64,000 bases of DNA from Microbacterium sp. VKM Ac-2870 (GCF_015350795.1 NZ_JADKSH010000001.1:310461-374460); one strand, 5' to 3'. Shown: positions 21,194 through 30,383, counted from the first letter of the stretch. A program made the numbers and translations. The notes: a model not told the origin generated them from the sequence alone.

Positions 21194-21880
21194 TCAGGGA
21201 CGAATGATCGGGATCGCGCTCGTCTCGACCGCGACCTTGCGACGGTACAGCGCGCGCTGCTCCGGCAGCGAGATGTCGAAGATCACCGCCAACAGACGGA
21301 TGACCGTCGTGACGACCACGCACGCGATCGCCGCCGCGACGAGCGGCGCACCGAGCTGATGGGCGAACGCGAGGATCGCGCAGCCGACCGCAGCGGCGAC
21401 CGCATAGAGCGATCCCACGTGCATGATCGCGACCGGCAAGCCCATGATGACGTCACGCAGGATGCCGCCGCCGACGGCGGCACAGACACCGACGAAGATC
21501 GCGGGAACGACAGGCAGCCCCGAGGCGAGCGCCTTAGAAGTGCCGAACGCCCCGAACAGGCCGATGACCACCGCGTCGAGGGCGACGATCACCCCGTTGA
21601 GGCGCTCGAAGATGTTGGCGAGCAGCATGCCGACGAGAGCGGCGGCTACCGCGGTGATCAGGTACCAGTTGTTCTGCAGCGTTGCCGGCTCCACATTCAG
21701 CAGCAGGTCGCGGATGATGCCGCCGCCCATCCCCATCACGGTGCCGACGATGACAACGCCGAGAAGGTCGAGGCGCCGCTGGCCGACGAAGCCGGACGAG
21801 AAGAGGGCGCCCTGGACACCGCCGAGTCCCACGGCGAGCAGATCCGCCCAGAGGGGGATCACGAACAGCTGTTCCGTCAC
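21194..21880 (-). CDS. TRIC-type cation channel family membrane protein (UPF0126)
   Basis: A 228-residue integral membrane protein with about seven hydrophobic helices. It is an internal duplication of the UPF0126 unit, with the conserved GGGIIRDLLL in the first half and GGGILRDVIMG in the second. Prokaryotic TRIC homologues form trimeric K+-permeable channels. The GTG start at 21880 has a -10-like GACAAT 6 nt upstream, and its promoter sits back to back with that of recO. An upstream in-frame ATG at 21916 would run into the recO promoter. Confidence 0.85.
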   Translation of the reverse strand: MTEQLFVIPLWADLLAVGLGGVQGALFSSGFVGQRRLDLLGVVIVGTVMGMGGGIIRDLLLNVEPATLQNNWYLITAVAAALVGMLLANIFERLNGVIVALDAVVIGLFGAFGTSKALASGLPVVPAIFVGVCAAVGGGILRDVIMGLPVAIMHVGSLYAVAAAVGCAILAFAHQLGAPLVAAAIACVVVTTVIRLLAVIFDISLPEQRALYRRKVAVETSAIPIIRP

Positions 21881-21886
21881 CTGACC

Positions 21887-21892
21887 ATTGTC
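21887..21892 (-). promoter_or_regulatory. -10 element of the TRIC channel gene
   Basis: GACAAT on the minus strand lies 6 nt before the GTG at 21880. It is 31 bp from the divergent recO -10, so the two promoters share DNA and could compete for polymerase. Confidence 0.4.
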
Positions 21893-21923
21893 TCCAATGC
21901 CGCCCGATGTCCGCACCGGCGGC

Positions 21924-21929
21924 GATAAT
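21924..21929 (+). promoter_or_regulatory. -10 element of recO
   Basis: GATAAT, the best -10 match in this region, lies 6 nt before the recO GTG at 21936. This supports leaderless transcription and that start codon. Confidence 0.55.
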
Positions 21930-21935
21930 CAAGAG

Positions 21936-22664
21936 GTGCCCACCTACCGCGACGAGGTCGTGGTCCTGCGAACCCACAAGCTGGGCGAAGCGGACCGCAT
22001 CGTGACGATGCTCAGCCGTCGCCACGGCAAGGTGCGCGCCGTCGCAAAGGGGGTGCGGCGCACCTCCTCGAAGTTCGGTGCACGCCTCGAGCCGTTCATG
22101 GTCGCCGACGTGCAGCTCTATCAGGGCCGGACGCTCGACATCGTGCAGCAGGCCGAGTCGCTCGGCTCGTACGGCGCCGCGATCGTCACCGACTACGACC
22201 GCTACACCGCCGCGCACGCCATGGTCGAGACAGCCGACCGCCTGAACGAGGCGGAGGCCACCCCACAGCAGTACCTCCTGCTCGTCGGCGGTCTGCGCAC
22301 GCTGTCGCAGGGCGGACGCGACGCCCGACCGGTGCTCGATTCCTACCTCCTTCGTGCGATGTCACTGTCGGGGTGGGCGCCCGCGCTCACCGACTGCGGA
22401 CGCTGCGGCGCACCCGGCCCGCACGACTGGTTCGTCGCCCAACTGGGCGGCGTAGTCTGCGACGACTGCGCCCCCGTGGGCTCCGCTCGACTGCGTCCTG
22501 AGACCGGAGTGCTGCTGAGGGCGCTGATCGCGGGAGAATGGGACGTCGTGGATGCCGCGACACACGCCGCCACCGCGTCGGCCTCTGGCCTTGTCGCCGC
22601 CTACACGCAGTGGCATCTCGAACGCGGCATCCGATCCTTGTCCCACATGGAGTCGTCCCGGTGA
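21936..22664 (+). CDS. recO: DNA repair protein RecO
   Basis: A 242-residue recombination mediator of the RecFOR pathway that loads RecA on SSB-coated DNA. The N-terminal OB fold begins [20 protein letters not shown]. The zinc-finger-like Cys set is C-GRC and C-DDC (CGRCGAPG around residue 155, CDDC around 175). GTG at 21936 gives the family N-terminus. The stop overlaps uppS by 4 bp. Confidence 0.93.
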   Translation: MPTYRDEVVVLRTHKLGEADRIVTMLSRRHGKVRAVAKGVRRTSSKFGARLEPFMVADVQLYQGRTLDIVQQAESLGSYGAAIVTDYDRYTAAHAMVETADRLNEAEATPQQYLLLVGGLRTLSQGGRDARPVLDSYLLRAMSLSGWAPALTDCGRCGAPGPHDWFVAQLGGVVCDDCAPVGSARLRPETGVLLRALIAGEWDVVDAATHAATASASGLVAAYTQWHLERGIRSLSHMESSR

Positions 22665-23476
22665 GCCCCAAGCCCTACACGCATCGCGATGCGGTCCCCT
22701 TCCGTCCGCTCGATTGGACCGGCATCCACCCGCCGCGCTTCCCGAAGGGCGGCGTGCCGAATCATGTCGCGATCGTCATGGACGGAAATGGGCGCTGGGC
22801 CAACCGCCGCGGTCTCACGCGCATCGAAGGACACCGCGCGGGGGAGGAGGTGCTGCTCGACGTGGTCGCGGGTGCCATCCAGGCCGGCGTCAAGCACCTC
22901 AGCGTCTACGCGTTCTCGACGGAGAACTGGGCGCGGTCGCCCGAAGAAGTGCGCTTCCTCATGGGCTACAACCGCGACGTGCTGCACCGTCGCCGCGATC
23001 AGCTGAACGAGTGGGGGGTGCGCATCCGGTGGGCGGGCCGCAAGCCGCGCCTGTGGGGTTCGGTCATCAAGGAACTGCAGTTCGCCGAACAGCTGACCGT
23101 CGGCAACGACACCCTCACGCTCACGATGTGCATCAACTACGGCGGCCGTCACGAGATCGTCGATGCGATGCGGGCGATGGGCGAGCAGATCGCGGCAGGG
23201 CGCCTCAAGCCGTCGGCGATCACCGAGAAGACGCTGCGCAAGCACCTCTACATACCCGACATGCCCGACGTCGACCTCTTCCTCCGCTCCAGCGGCGAGC
23301 AGCGCACGTCGAACTTCCTCCTGTGGGAGGCCGCCTACGCGGAGATGGTGTTCCTCGACACGCTGTGGCCCGACTTCTCGCGCCGCGATCTCTGGGGAGC
23401 CATCGAGTTGTACCTCGGGCGCAGTCGCCGCTTCGGCGGCGCCGTCGATGCCCCGACCGCCGAGACCGCGGAATAG
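22661..23476 (+). CDS. uppS: Isoprenyl transferase (cis-prenyl diphosphate synthase)
   Basis: A 271-residue cytosolic cis-prenyltransferase making the C50/C55 polyprenyl diphosphate carrier for peptidoglycan and cell wall glycans. [17 protein letters not shown] carries the catalytic Asp and the diphosphate site, and [13 protein letters not shown] and [18 protein letters not shown] are the other family blocks. GTG at 22661 overlaps the recO stop (GTGA), as in many actinobacteria. Confidence 0.93.
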   Translation: MSPKPYTHRDAVPFRPLDWTGIHPPRFPKGGVPNHVAIVMDGNGRWANRRGLTRIEGHRAGEEVLLDVVAGAIQAGVKHLSVYAFSTENWARSPEEVRFLMGYNRDVLHRRRDQLNEWGVRIRWAGRKPRLWGSVIKELQFAEQLTVGNDTLTLTMCINYGGRHEIVDAMRAMGEQIAAGRLKPSAITEKTLRKHLYIPDMPDVDLFLRSSGEQRTSNFLLWEAAYAEMVFLDTLWPDFSRRDLWGAIELYLGRSRRFGGAVDAPTAETAE

Positions 23477-23505
23477 TCCCCTACGCCAACGAGGTTGCAC
23501 CAGAC

Positions 23506-24171
23506 ATGACGGACAAGATCACCATCGACGTGTGGAGCGACATCGCCTGCCCGTGGTGCTACATCGGCAAGCGCAACCTCGAGACCGGGCTCGCCCAGAC
23601 GACCGACGACGCCGACGCACCGCAGGTGGAAGTGACTTTCCACTCCTTCGAGCTCTCGCCCGACACTCCCGTGGACTTCGAGGGTGACGAGATCGACTTC
23701 CTCGCCGGACACAAGGGGATGCCGCGCGAGCGCGTGAGCGAGATGCTCGAGCAGGTCACCGGCGTCGCCGCAGGTTCCGGACTCGCGTACCGCTTCGACC
23801 TGCTGCAACACACCAACACCGTCAAGGCGCACGAACTCCTCCACTTCGCAAAGGGGCATGGCCGCCAGAACGAGATGGCCGAGCGTCTGATGTCCGCCTA
23901 TTTCACCGAGGGCAAGCACGTCGGGCGCGTCGACGACCTCGTTGAGCTGGCCTCCGAGGTCGGACTGGATGCCGACGCCACGCGTGAGGCGCTGGAATCC
24001 AGCCGTCACCTCGCCGATGTCCGCGCCGACCAGGCGCAGGCGCAGGCCTACGGCATCCAGGGTGTGCCGTTCTTCGTCATCGACGGGAAGTACGGCGTCA
24101 GCGGCGCTCAGCCGGCCGACGCCTTCGCGCAGATCACCCGTCAGGTGTGGGCGGAGAAGCAGGAAGCCTGA
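23506..24171 (+). CDS. DsbA-family oxidoreductase (FrnE-like)
   Basis: A 221-residue thioredoxin-fold protein without a signal peptide. The redox motif CPWC is at residues 15-18 after VDVWSD-type strand residues, and the cis-Pro loop is GVPFFVIDGKYGVSGAQ (about 185-201). FrnE-like members act as cytoplasmic disulfide isomerases or oxidative-stress proteins; 2-hydroxychromene-2-carboxylate isomerases share the fold but not the CxxC. ATG at 23506 matches the family start. Confidence 0.88.
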   Translation: MTDKITIDVWSDIACPWCYIGKRNLETGLAQTTDDADAPQVEVTFHSFELSPDTPVDFEGDEIDFLAGHKGMPRERVSEMLEQVTGVAAGSGLAYRFDLLQHTNTVKAHELLHFAKGHGRQNEMAERLMSAYFTEGKHVGRVDDLVELASEVGLDADATREALESSRHLADVRADQAQAQAYGIQGVPFFVIDGKYGVSGAQPADAFAQITRQVWAEKQEA

Positions 24172-24180
24172 GCATCCGCG

Positions 24181-24245
24181 TTCGACTCGTCGGTGCTCGC
24201 CGCTACGTTTCGACTCGTCGCTGAGCGAGCCGGCGAGTCGAAACG
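24181..24245. repeat. GTTTCGACTCG inverted repeat, probable bidirectional terminator
   Basis: CGTTTCGACTCG (24206-24217) pairs with CGAGTCGAAACG (24234-24245). A partial copy, TTCGACTCGTCGG..GCTCGCCG, precedes it at 24181-24202. It lies between two convergent genes, where a terminator is needed. Sequences of the GTTTCGACTCG type are, to my knowledge, frequent intergenic repeats in Microbacteriaceae. Confidence 0.65.
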
Positions 24246-24257
24246 GTCGCGCCGCGA

Positions 24258-24761
24258 TCAGGCCGGCAGGCTCGCTTCGATCGCGGCGATGACCTCGGGG
24301 GCGTCGGGCTTGGTCTGCGGACGGAATCGGTGCACATCGCCGGAAGGGGTCACGAGGAACTTCTCGAAGTTCCACATGACGGGTCCCTTGGCCCCTTCGA
24401 CATTCTTCGACTTCTTCAGCGCCTTGTAGAGCGGCGCGGCGTGCGAGCCGTTCACACGGACCTTGTCCATGATCGGGAAGCTCACGCCCCACGTCACGGA
24501 GCAGTACTCGAGGATCTCCTCCATCGAGCCGGGCTCCTGTCCCATGAACTGGTTGCAGGGGAACCCGACGACCTGCAGGCCGCGTTCGCCATACGTGCGC
24601 TGCAGTTCTTCGAGCTGCTCGTACTGGGGCGCCAGCCCGCACTTGGAGGCGACATTCACCACCAGGACGGCTTTGTCGCCGAACTCGGCGAGGGTGCGCT
24701 CTGCGCCCGTCGCGTCGACGTAGGGGATGTCTCGGATGTCCACAGTCTGTGTCTCGGCCAT
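24258..24761 (-). CDS. Glutathione peroxidase family thiol peroxidase
   Basis: A 167-residue cytoplasmic peroxidase. The catalytic Cys41 is in NVASKCGL, and GFPCNQF and VMWNFEKF supply the second block and the catalytic Trp and Asn. It is a Cys form that probably uses thioredoxin or mycothiol-linked reductants, since actinobacteria lack glutathione. ATG at 24761 is preceded by TATCGT 7 nt upstream and by GGAG; a GTG at 24770 is less likely. Confidence 0.92.
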   Translation of the reverse strand: MAETQTVDIRDIPYVDATGAERTLAEFGDKAVLVVNVASKCGLAPQYEQLEELQRTYGERGLQVVGFPCNQFMGQEPGSMEEILEYCSVTWGVSFPIMDKVRVNGSHAAPLYKALKKSKNVEGAKGPVMWNFEKFLVTPSGDVHRFRPQTKPDAPEVIAAIEASLPA

Positions 24762-24823
24762 GTTCTCCACGATAGAGCCGCGATCCGCCTACACGGCGCC
24801 GCGAGTCTGGGAGAATGAACAGG

Positions 24824-26044
24824 ATGTCCCTCCTCGCTTCTTCCGCCCCCGACCGCGCGATCTCTGCGCCGTCGACCGACCCGTCGACGCCCGCTCGTGG
24901 CTCGGAACTGCGCATCGGACCGATCACGCTCGCCGCTCCCGTCGTGCTCGCTCCGATGGCCGGCATCACCAATACCGCCTTCCGACGGCTGTGCCGCGAA
25001 TATGGCGCGGGACTCTACGTCTCCGAGATGATCACGACGCGCGCCCTCGTCGAGCGCAATGCGACGACCATGCGCCTCATCACCCACCACGAGTCGGAGA
25101 CGCCGCGTTCGATCCAGCTCTACGGCGTCGACCCCGCCACCACCGAGGCGGCCGTCCGGCTGCTCGTGGAGGAAGACCGTGCCGATCACATCGACCTCAA
25201 CTTCGGGTGCCCGGTGCCCAAGGTCACCCGCAAGGGCGGGGGAGCGGCGCTGCCGTGGAAACTCGAACTGTTCCGCGAGATCGTCAGCCGCGCCGCCCGT
25301 GCAGCCGGTGACGTGCCGCTGACGATCAAGATGCGCAAGGGCATCGATGCCGACCACCTCACGTTCCTCGACGCGGGGCGGATCGCGGAGGATGCCGGGG
25401 TTGCGGCCGTCGCTCTGCACGCCCGCACCGCCTCCGAGTTCTACTCGGGTCACGCCGACTGGTCAGCCATCACGGCGCTCAAGAACGCGGTGACGAGTAT
25501 CCCGGTGCTCGGCAACGGCGACATCTGGTCGGCTGACGACGCCGCACAGATGATGGCCGAGACCGGCTGCGACGGTGTGGTCGTGGGTCGCGGCTGCCTC
25601 GGTCGCCCCTGGCTGTTCGGCGACCTCGCGCGTAGCCTCGGTGGACCCGATGCCGCCCACGGCGCACCGGTGGATGCGACGCTGGGTTTCGTCGCTGACG
25701 CGTTCCGCCGTCACGCCGAGTTGCTCGTGGAGTTTTTCGACGACGAGGCCCGCGGATGCCGCGACATCCGCAAGCATGTCGCATGGTATTTCAAGGGGTA
25801 TCCGGTGGGCGGTGAGACCCGCGCACAACTGGCGACGGCGTCGAGCCTCACCGAGATCGACGACCTGATCGCGACACTCGATCTCGACGCTCCGTACCCC
25901 GGCTCGGCGGCGGAGGGCCAGCGGGGGCGCGCGGGAACGCCCAAACGTCCGGCGCTGCCCGACGGGTGGCTGCTGACCCGCGAGATGAGCGGGGATGCTG
26001 CGCGCGCGCTCGCCGATGCAGAGGTCGACACCAGTGGCGGCTGA
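24824..26044 (+). CDS. dusB: tRNA-dihydrouridine synthase (DusB-like)
   Basis: A 406-residue FMN enzyme that reduces uridine to dihydrouridine in tRNA D-loops. The TIM barrel has APMAGITNTAFRRLC near residue 45, the catalytic Cys in LNFGCPVPKVTRKGGG and the FMN-phosphate loop GNGDIW. ATG at 24824 follows a -10-like GAGAAT by 7 nt; an in-frame ATG at 24815 overlaps that element. It overlaps dgt by 11 bp, and dusB-dgt-dnaG reads as one transcript. Confidence 0.92.
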   Translation: MSLLASSAPDRAISAPSTDPSTPARGSELRIGPITLAAPVVLAPMAGITNTAFRRLCREYGAGLYVSEMITTRALVERNATTMRLITHHESETPRSIQLYGVDPATTEAAVRLLVEEDRADHIDLNFGCPVPKVTRKGGGAALPWKLELFREIVSRAARAAGDVPLTIKMRKGIDADHLTFLDAGRIAEDAGVAAVALHARTASEFYSGHADWSAITALKNAVTSIPVLGNGDIWSADDAAQMMAETGCDGVVVGRGCLGRPWLFGDLARSLGGPDAAHGAPVDATLGFVADAFRRHAELLVEFFDDEARGCRDIRKHVAWYFKGYPVGGETRAQLATASSLTEIDDLIATLDLDAPYPGSAAEGQRGRAGTPKRPALPDGWLLTREMSGDAARALADAEVDTSGG

Positions 26045-27422
26045 TGGCGGCGGCATCGCCATCGCCTCGGGCCGACCCGCGGGCTACGACGAACACGACG
26101 CCGAACGTTTCATCCCCGAACAGCACCGTTCGCAACGCGATGGTTTCGCCCGCGACAGGGCGCGTGTGCTGCATTCGGCCGCGCTTCGCCGGCTCGCCTC
26201 CAAGACGCAGGTGCTGAGCCCGGCGAGCCCGGAGGATTTCGCCCGCAACCGTCTGACCCATTCGCTCGAGGTCGCACAGGTGGGTCGGGAGCTCGCGATC
26301 GCGCTGGAGCTCTCGCCCGACGTGGTCGACACCGCTTGCCTCAGCCACGACATCGGGCACCCGCCCTTCGGACACAACGGCGAGCGTGCGCTCAACGACT
26401 GGGCGGAAGACATCGGAGGGTTCGAAGGCAACGCGCAGACACTCCGCATCCTTTCGCGACTCGAGCCGAAGGTGCTCGATGCCGACGGTCGCAGTGCGGG
26501 CCTCAATCTCACCCGGTCGAGCCTCGATGCGACGTGCAAGTACCCGTGGACGGTCGAACACGCCATCGCTGACCCCGGCGGACGTGACAAGTTCGGCGTC
26601 TACCCCGAAGACGAGGCGGTCTTTCGCTGGATGCGCCAGGCCGCCCCGGGCCGGGTGCGCTGCATCGAAGCCGAAGTGATGGATCTGTCCGATGACATCG
26701 CGTACTCCGTGCACGACTTCGAAGACGCCGTACTCAACGGCTACCTCGACCCGGCACGGCTCGCCGACACCCGCGAGCACGAGGCGCTGCTGACCGCGAT
26801 CCAGACATGGGTAGGTTTCGGGTTCACGCGCGATGAGCTCGCCGATGCGTTGTACCGGCTCACCCGCATGCCCGAGTGGCTGGGCGGTTTCGACGGCTCA
26901 CGCGCAGCGCTTGCCGGGCTCAAGAACCTCACCTCCGATCTCATCGGCCGCTTCGCCCGCGCGGCGACGACCGCCACGCGCGAGCACTACTCGGTGCCGG
27001 TGTTGACGCGCTATCGCGGCCGCGTCATCGTGCCGCGCGTGATCGAGGCGGAGATGGCAGTGCTCAAGGGCATGATCGGAGCATTTGTCGTCACCATCGA
27101 CGGCCGCCGTGGCCTCTACAAGGAACAGCGTCGCGTGCTCAAGCGTCTGGCGAGTGCTCTGTGGGAACGTCCTGAAAACCTCGACCGCATCCACGCCGAG
27201 GACTTTGCCGCGGCATCCACCGATGCCGCGCGCAAGCGCGTGGTGGTCGACCAGGTCGCCAGCCTCACCGACCGATTCGCCATCGAATGGCATGCGCGGC
27301 TGATCGGCCCGGTAGACCTCCGCGAACTCGGCCTGCGCTCGGGCGACGGACGCTCCATCGCGCCCAGCGGCTTCGCCCTTCCTGAGCCGATCGCTGGGCT
27401 CTGGCCGGCCGAGGGACACTGA
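26034..27422 (+). CDS. dgt: dGTP triphosphohydrolase-like protein
   Basis: A 462-residue HD-domain enzyme that hydrolyses dNTPs to nucleoside and triphosphate. The metal site residues are in NRLTHSLEVAQ (first His), CLSHDIGHPPFGHNGE (HD pair) and the later VMDLSDDIAYSVHD. The start is taken as GTG at 26034, inside the end of dusB, since homologues rarely extend further. The stop overlaps the dnaG ATG by one base. Coupling dNTP turnover with primase is a common actinobacterial arrangement. Confidence 0.9.
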   Translation: MAADGGGIAIASGRPAGYDEHDAERFIPEQHRSQRDGFARDRARVLHSAALRRLASKTQVLSPASPEDFARNRLTHSLEVAQVGRELAIALELSPDVVDTACLSHDIGHPPFGHNGERALNDWAEDIGGFEGNAQTLRILSRLEPKVLDADGRSAGLNLTRSSLDATCKYPWTVEHAIADPGGRDKFGVYPEDEAVFRWMRQAAPGRVRCIEAEVMDLSDDIAYSVHDFEDAVLNGYLDPARLADTREHEALLTAIQTWVGFGFTRDELADALYRLTRMPEWLGGFDGSRAALAGLKNLTSDLIGRFARAATTATREHYSVPVLTRYRGRVIVPRVIEAEMAVLKGMIGAFVVTIDGRRGLYKEQRRVLKRLASALWERPENLDRIHAEDFAAASTDAARKRVVVDQVASLTDRFAIEWHARLIGPVDLRELGLRSGDGRSIAPSGFALPEPIAGLWPAEGH

Positions 27423-29329
27423 TGGCGCGCATCCGGCAGTCCGACGTCGACGAGGTGAAGGCCCGCACCAACATCGGCGACATCATCGGCGAGCGCGTCG
27501 CGCTGAAGTCAGCGGGCGTCGGTTCGCTCAAGGGACTCTGCCCGTTCCACGATGAGCGCAGCCCGAGCTTCCACGTTCGCCCTCACGTGGGCTACTACCA
27601 CTGCTTCGGATGCGGCGAGTCGGGCGATGTCCTCTCGTTCCTCCGCGCCATGGATCATCTCTCGTTCACCGAGGCGGTGGAGCGCCTCGCGGCCCGCATC
27701 GGATACTCCCTGCATTACGAAGACGGCGGTGCCGCCCCCGAAACGAGCGGCCGCACCCGCCTCTACCAGGCGAACTCCGCCGCCGCCGAGTGGTTCCGTG
27801 GCCAGCTGTCGTCTGCGGAAGCGGACGCCGGCCGACGGTTCCTGGGCGAGCGCGGGTTCGACGCCGGTGCGGCGGCGCACTTCGGCGTCGGCTACGCGCC
27901 GAAGGGGTGGAACAACCTGCGCGACGCGATGCGCAGCCAGGGGTTCAGCGACGAGGAGCTGTCGGCGGCGGGTCTCGTGTCGCAGGGGCAGCGCGGTGTC
28001 TACGATCGCTTCCGCGGCCGCGTCGTCTGGCCCATCCGCGACGTCACCGGCCAGACGATCGGTTTCGGCGCGCGCCGCCTCTATGAGGACGACCAGGGCC
28101 CGAAGTACCTCAACACCCCCGAGACGACGATCTACAAGAAGGCCCAGGTTCTCTACGGCCTCGACCTCGCCAAGAAGGACGTTTCGCGCTCTCATCGCGT
28201 CGTCGTCGTCGAGGGCTACACCGATGTGATGGCCTGTCACCTCGCCGGCGTGACGACGGCCGTCGCCACGTGCGGCACCGCGTTCGGCTCCGACCACATC
28301 ACGATGCTGCGGCGCGTGATGGGCGACGACACGGCCGCCGGCGAGGTGGTGTTCACCTTCGACCCCGATGCCGCCGGTCAGAAAGCGGCGCTGCGCGCCT
28401 TCGCCGACGCCAAGCGGTTCAACGCGCAGACCTATGTCGCCACAGGCCCACAGGGCCTGGACCCCTGCGATCTGCGCCTCGAACGCGGCGACGCCGCCGT
28501 ACGCTCGATGCTCGACACCAAGGTGCCGATGTTCGAGTTCGTCATCGACCAGCGCCTGGCCGGGTTCGATCTGGCCAGTGTCGAAGGCCGCGTGGGCGCC
28601 CTGCGGGCCGCCGCTCCGGTAGTCGGCGAGCTGCGCGACCCCCTGCTGCAGCCGGAGTACACCCGCGTGCTCGCCCGCCGCCTCGGCATGGATACCGAAG
28701 CGGTGCGCCGCGAGGTCGAGCGGGCCGGCCGCGAGTCGGCACGCCATGCCGAGGGCCCGCGCAACGGCGACGCTTCGGCTGCCGGACGGGCGGGTTCGGC
28801 AGATGCCACCGGTTCCGATCGCTCCGTCGGCGGCGAGGGCGCCGAGCCCTCATTGCGGATGACGTTGCGCACCCTGCCGCGGTCGGCCGATGCCTCCCTG
28901 GAGCGCGATGCACTCATGGGCATGCTGCAATACGGACATCTCGTCGACGGCGCCGAACTCGACGCCGCACTGGCCCTGCCGATGCAGGTGCCGGCGTTGG
29001 ATGCCGTGCGTCAGGCACTCGTCGCTCATACCGATCGCGCGCGCATCGGTTGGGCGTCCAGCGCAGTCGAGTCGGTGCGCGAGCCGTACCGCTCGCTCGC
29101 CGTCGAACTGCTGACGGCGGATTTCCCGGCCCTCACCGAAGCGGAGGCGGCGGCATCCACGTACTCACTCGCGCGCCGGCTGCGGGTGCGGGCGGTCGAC
29201 CGCGAGAAGAATGAGCTGCTGGGTGCCATCCAGCGGTTGCCCGCCGATTCGGAGCAGGGCCGTTCGGTGCGCCTGGCACTGCGTGAACTCGATGCCCAGC
29301 GGCGCGCACTCACCGAGGCCTCCGCCTAG
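27422..29329 (+). CDS. dnaG: DNA primase
   Basis: A 635-residue primase that makes RNA primers at the replication fork. The CHC2 zinc site is Cys40, His43, Cys61 and Cys64. The TOPRIM core includes VVVEGYTDVMACHLAG (about 260-275) and FTFDPDAAGQKA. A Gly/Ala/Ser-rich linker (about 435-470) precedes the C-terminal DnaB-binding helical domain. ATG at 27422 overlaps the dgt stop by one base. Confidence 0.96.
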   Translation: MARIRQSDVDEVKARTNIGDIIGERVALKSAGVGSLKGLCPFHDERSPSFHVRPHVGYYHCFGCGESGDVLSFLRAMDHLSFTEAVERLAARIGYSLHYEDGGAAPETSGRTRLYQANSAAAEWFRGQLSSAEADAGRRFLGERGFDAGAAAHFGVGYAPKGWNNLRDAMRSQGFSDEELSAAGLVSQGQRGVYDRFRGRVVWPIRDVTGQTIGFGARRLYEDDQGPKYLNTPETTIYKKAQVLYGLDLAKKDVSRSHRVVVVEGYTDVMACHLAGVTTAVATCGTAFGSDHITMLRRVMGDDTAAGEVVFTFDPDAAGQKAALRAFADAKRFNAQTYVATGPQGLDPCDLRLERGDAAVRSMLDTKVPMFEFVIDQRLAGFDLASVEGRVGALRAAAPVVGELRDPLLQPEYTRVLARRLGMDTEAVRREVERAGRESARHAEGPRNGDASAAGRAGSADATGSDRSVGGEGAEPSLRMTLRTLPRSADASLERDALMGMLQYGHLVDGAELDAALALPMQVPALDAVRQALVAHTDRARIGWASSAVESVREPYRSLAVELLTADFPALTEAEAAASTYSLARRLRVRAVDREKNELLGAIQRLPADSEQGRSVRLALRELDAQRRALTEASA

Positions 29330-29375
29330 ACTTCGGTCGTGACCGCGGTGGCGCGGGCGCCGACGACACGGCAGG

Positions 29376-30158
29376 ATGATGTCCATGCCTCCCCGCTCCG
29401 CTCCCGACGCGTCGCCCGTGGCGGTGCGCTGCGACGACCTCTCCGTCTCGCGCGGCGGCGCGCGCGTCGTCGACGGCGTGAGCTTCCGCCTCGAGTCCGG
29501 CGCTGCACTCGCGGTGATGGGCGCGACCGGGTCGGGCAAGTCGACGCTCGCCGCGCTGCTCGCCGGAGCCGACGACGACTCGCTCTGCGTCGTCGGAGGC
29601 GACGCGTGGGTCGATGGCACTCCGATCCGCAAGAGGGGCCGGGCCGCACGCGTGCGCGCGTACTACACCGGCTACGTCCCACAGCGTGCGGGATCCGACC
29701 TCCCGGCGCGCCTCACCGTCGGCGACGTGATCGGCGAGCCTGTCACGAGCCGTGACCGGCGCGTCAACCAGCACGCGCTCGCGGTGCGCATCGCGGGACT
29801 GCTCGACGAACTCGAGCTGCCCCTCGGCGCCGCCGCCCGATATCCGTACGAACTGAGTTCAGGCATGCGTCAACGCGTGGCGATCGCCCGTGCCCTGATC
29901 TTGCAGCCGCGCATCTTCATCGGCGACGATCCCTATGCCAACCTCGACCTCGAGGTGCGTCGGGCAGCCCGTGACGCGTTGCTTCGCCGGCGCGATGCGA
30001 ACGGCATGGCGATTCTGATGGTAACCAACGACGCCGAGACCGTGCAGGAGATCGACGCCGACGTGCTTGTGCTCCGCGCCGGACGTCCGGTGGCCTACGG
30101 TCACGGCACGGCCGACCTCTTGTGGACACCCGACGGGGGCGTGCGGCTGGTCTCGTGA
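29376..30158 (+). CDS. Orphan ABC transporter ATP-binding protein
   Basis: A 260-residue ABC ATPase. Walker A GATGSGKS is at about residues 49-56, the signature is LSSGMRQRVAIARAL and Walker B is RIFIGDDPYANLD. It resembles dipeptide/oligopeptide ATPases. The catalytic residue after Walker B is Asp, not the usual Glu (DDP in place of DEP). No permease or binding protein is adjacent: primase lies upstream and tRNA-Asn downstream. Three in-frame ATGs (29376, 29379, 29385) are possible starts. Confidence 0.8.
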   Translation: MMSMPPRSAPDASPVAVRCDDLSVSRGGARVVDGVSFRLESGAALAVMGATGSGKSTLAALLAGADDDSLCVVGGDAWVDGTPIRKRGRAARVRAYYTGYVPQRAGSDLPARLTVGDVIGEPVTSRDRRVNQHALAVRIAGLLDELELPLGAAARYPYELSSGMRQRVAIARALILQPRIFIGDDPYANLDLEVRRAARDALLRRRDANGMAILMVTNDAETVQEIDADVLVLRAGRPVAYGHGTADLLWTPDGGVRLVS

Positions 30159-30194
30159 ACGTGTCCGATGTCGCGAGCACTCCCCGAGGTTTGC

Positions 30195-30200
30195 TAAGAT
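30195..30200 (+). promoter_or_regulatory. Extended -10 of tRNA-Asn
   Basis: TGCTAAGAT (TGnTAnnnT, hexamer at 30195-30200) stands 29 nt before the mature tRNA 5' end. The tRNA is followed by a strong terminator, so this is probably a single-tRNA transcript. Confidence 0.5.
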
Positions 30201-30229
30201 AGACGGGTTGCCCGCTCACGGGTGATTGA

Positions 30230-30302
30230 TCCTCGGTAGCTCAATTGGCAGAGCAGCCGGCTGTTAACCGGCAGGTTCTTGGTTCGAGTCCAAGCCGGGG
30301 AG
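30230..30302 (+). tRNA. tRNA-Asn (GTT)
   Basis: A 73-nt cloverleaf. Acceptor TCCTCGG pairs with CCGGGGA, the anticodon loop CTGTTAA lies between GCCGG and CCGGC, and the T arm is CTTGG-TTCGAGT-CCAAG. The discriminator is G and CCA is not encoded. All stems pair and the anticodon GTT reads AAC/AAT. Confidence 0.97.
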
Positions 30303-30306
30303 CGAA

Positions 30307-30336
30307 CGGCCCCAGACTCCACTCTGGGGCCGTTTT
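30307..30336 (+). terminator. Intrinsic terminator of tRNA-Asn
   Basis: CGGCCCCAGA and TCTGGGGCCG form a perfect 10 bp stem with a 6-nt loop, followed at once by TTTT. This is the clearest classical intrinsic terminator in the window. The opposite-strand def gene ends 47 bp further on. Confidence 0.92.
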
Positions 30337-30383
30337 CGTCTCTTCCGGACGGTTCTTCGGGACCGTTGTTCGAGACGTCGGCG

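Noticed and set aside
25995..26033. Extended N-terminus of Dgt starting at 25995.
   Set aside because: That segment lies inside dusB and reads as Arg/Ser-rich shadow sequence; GTG at 26034 gives a normal family start.
29339..29755. TAGACT 6 nt before a GTG at 29339, opening a 138-codon frame that overlaps the ABC ATPase.
   Set aside because: The product is Arg-rich and is simply the ABC gene in another frame. The -10 may still be the promoter of the ABC gene, giving a 37-nt leader.
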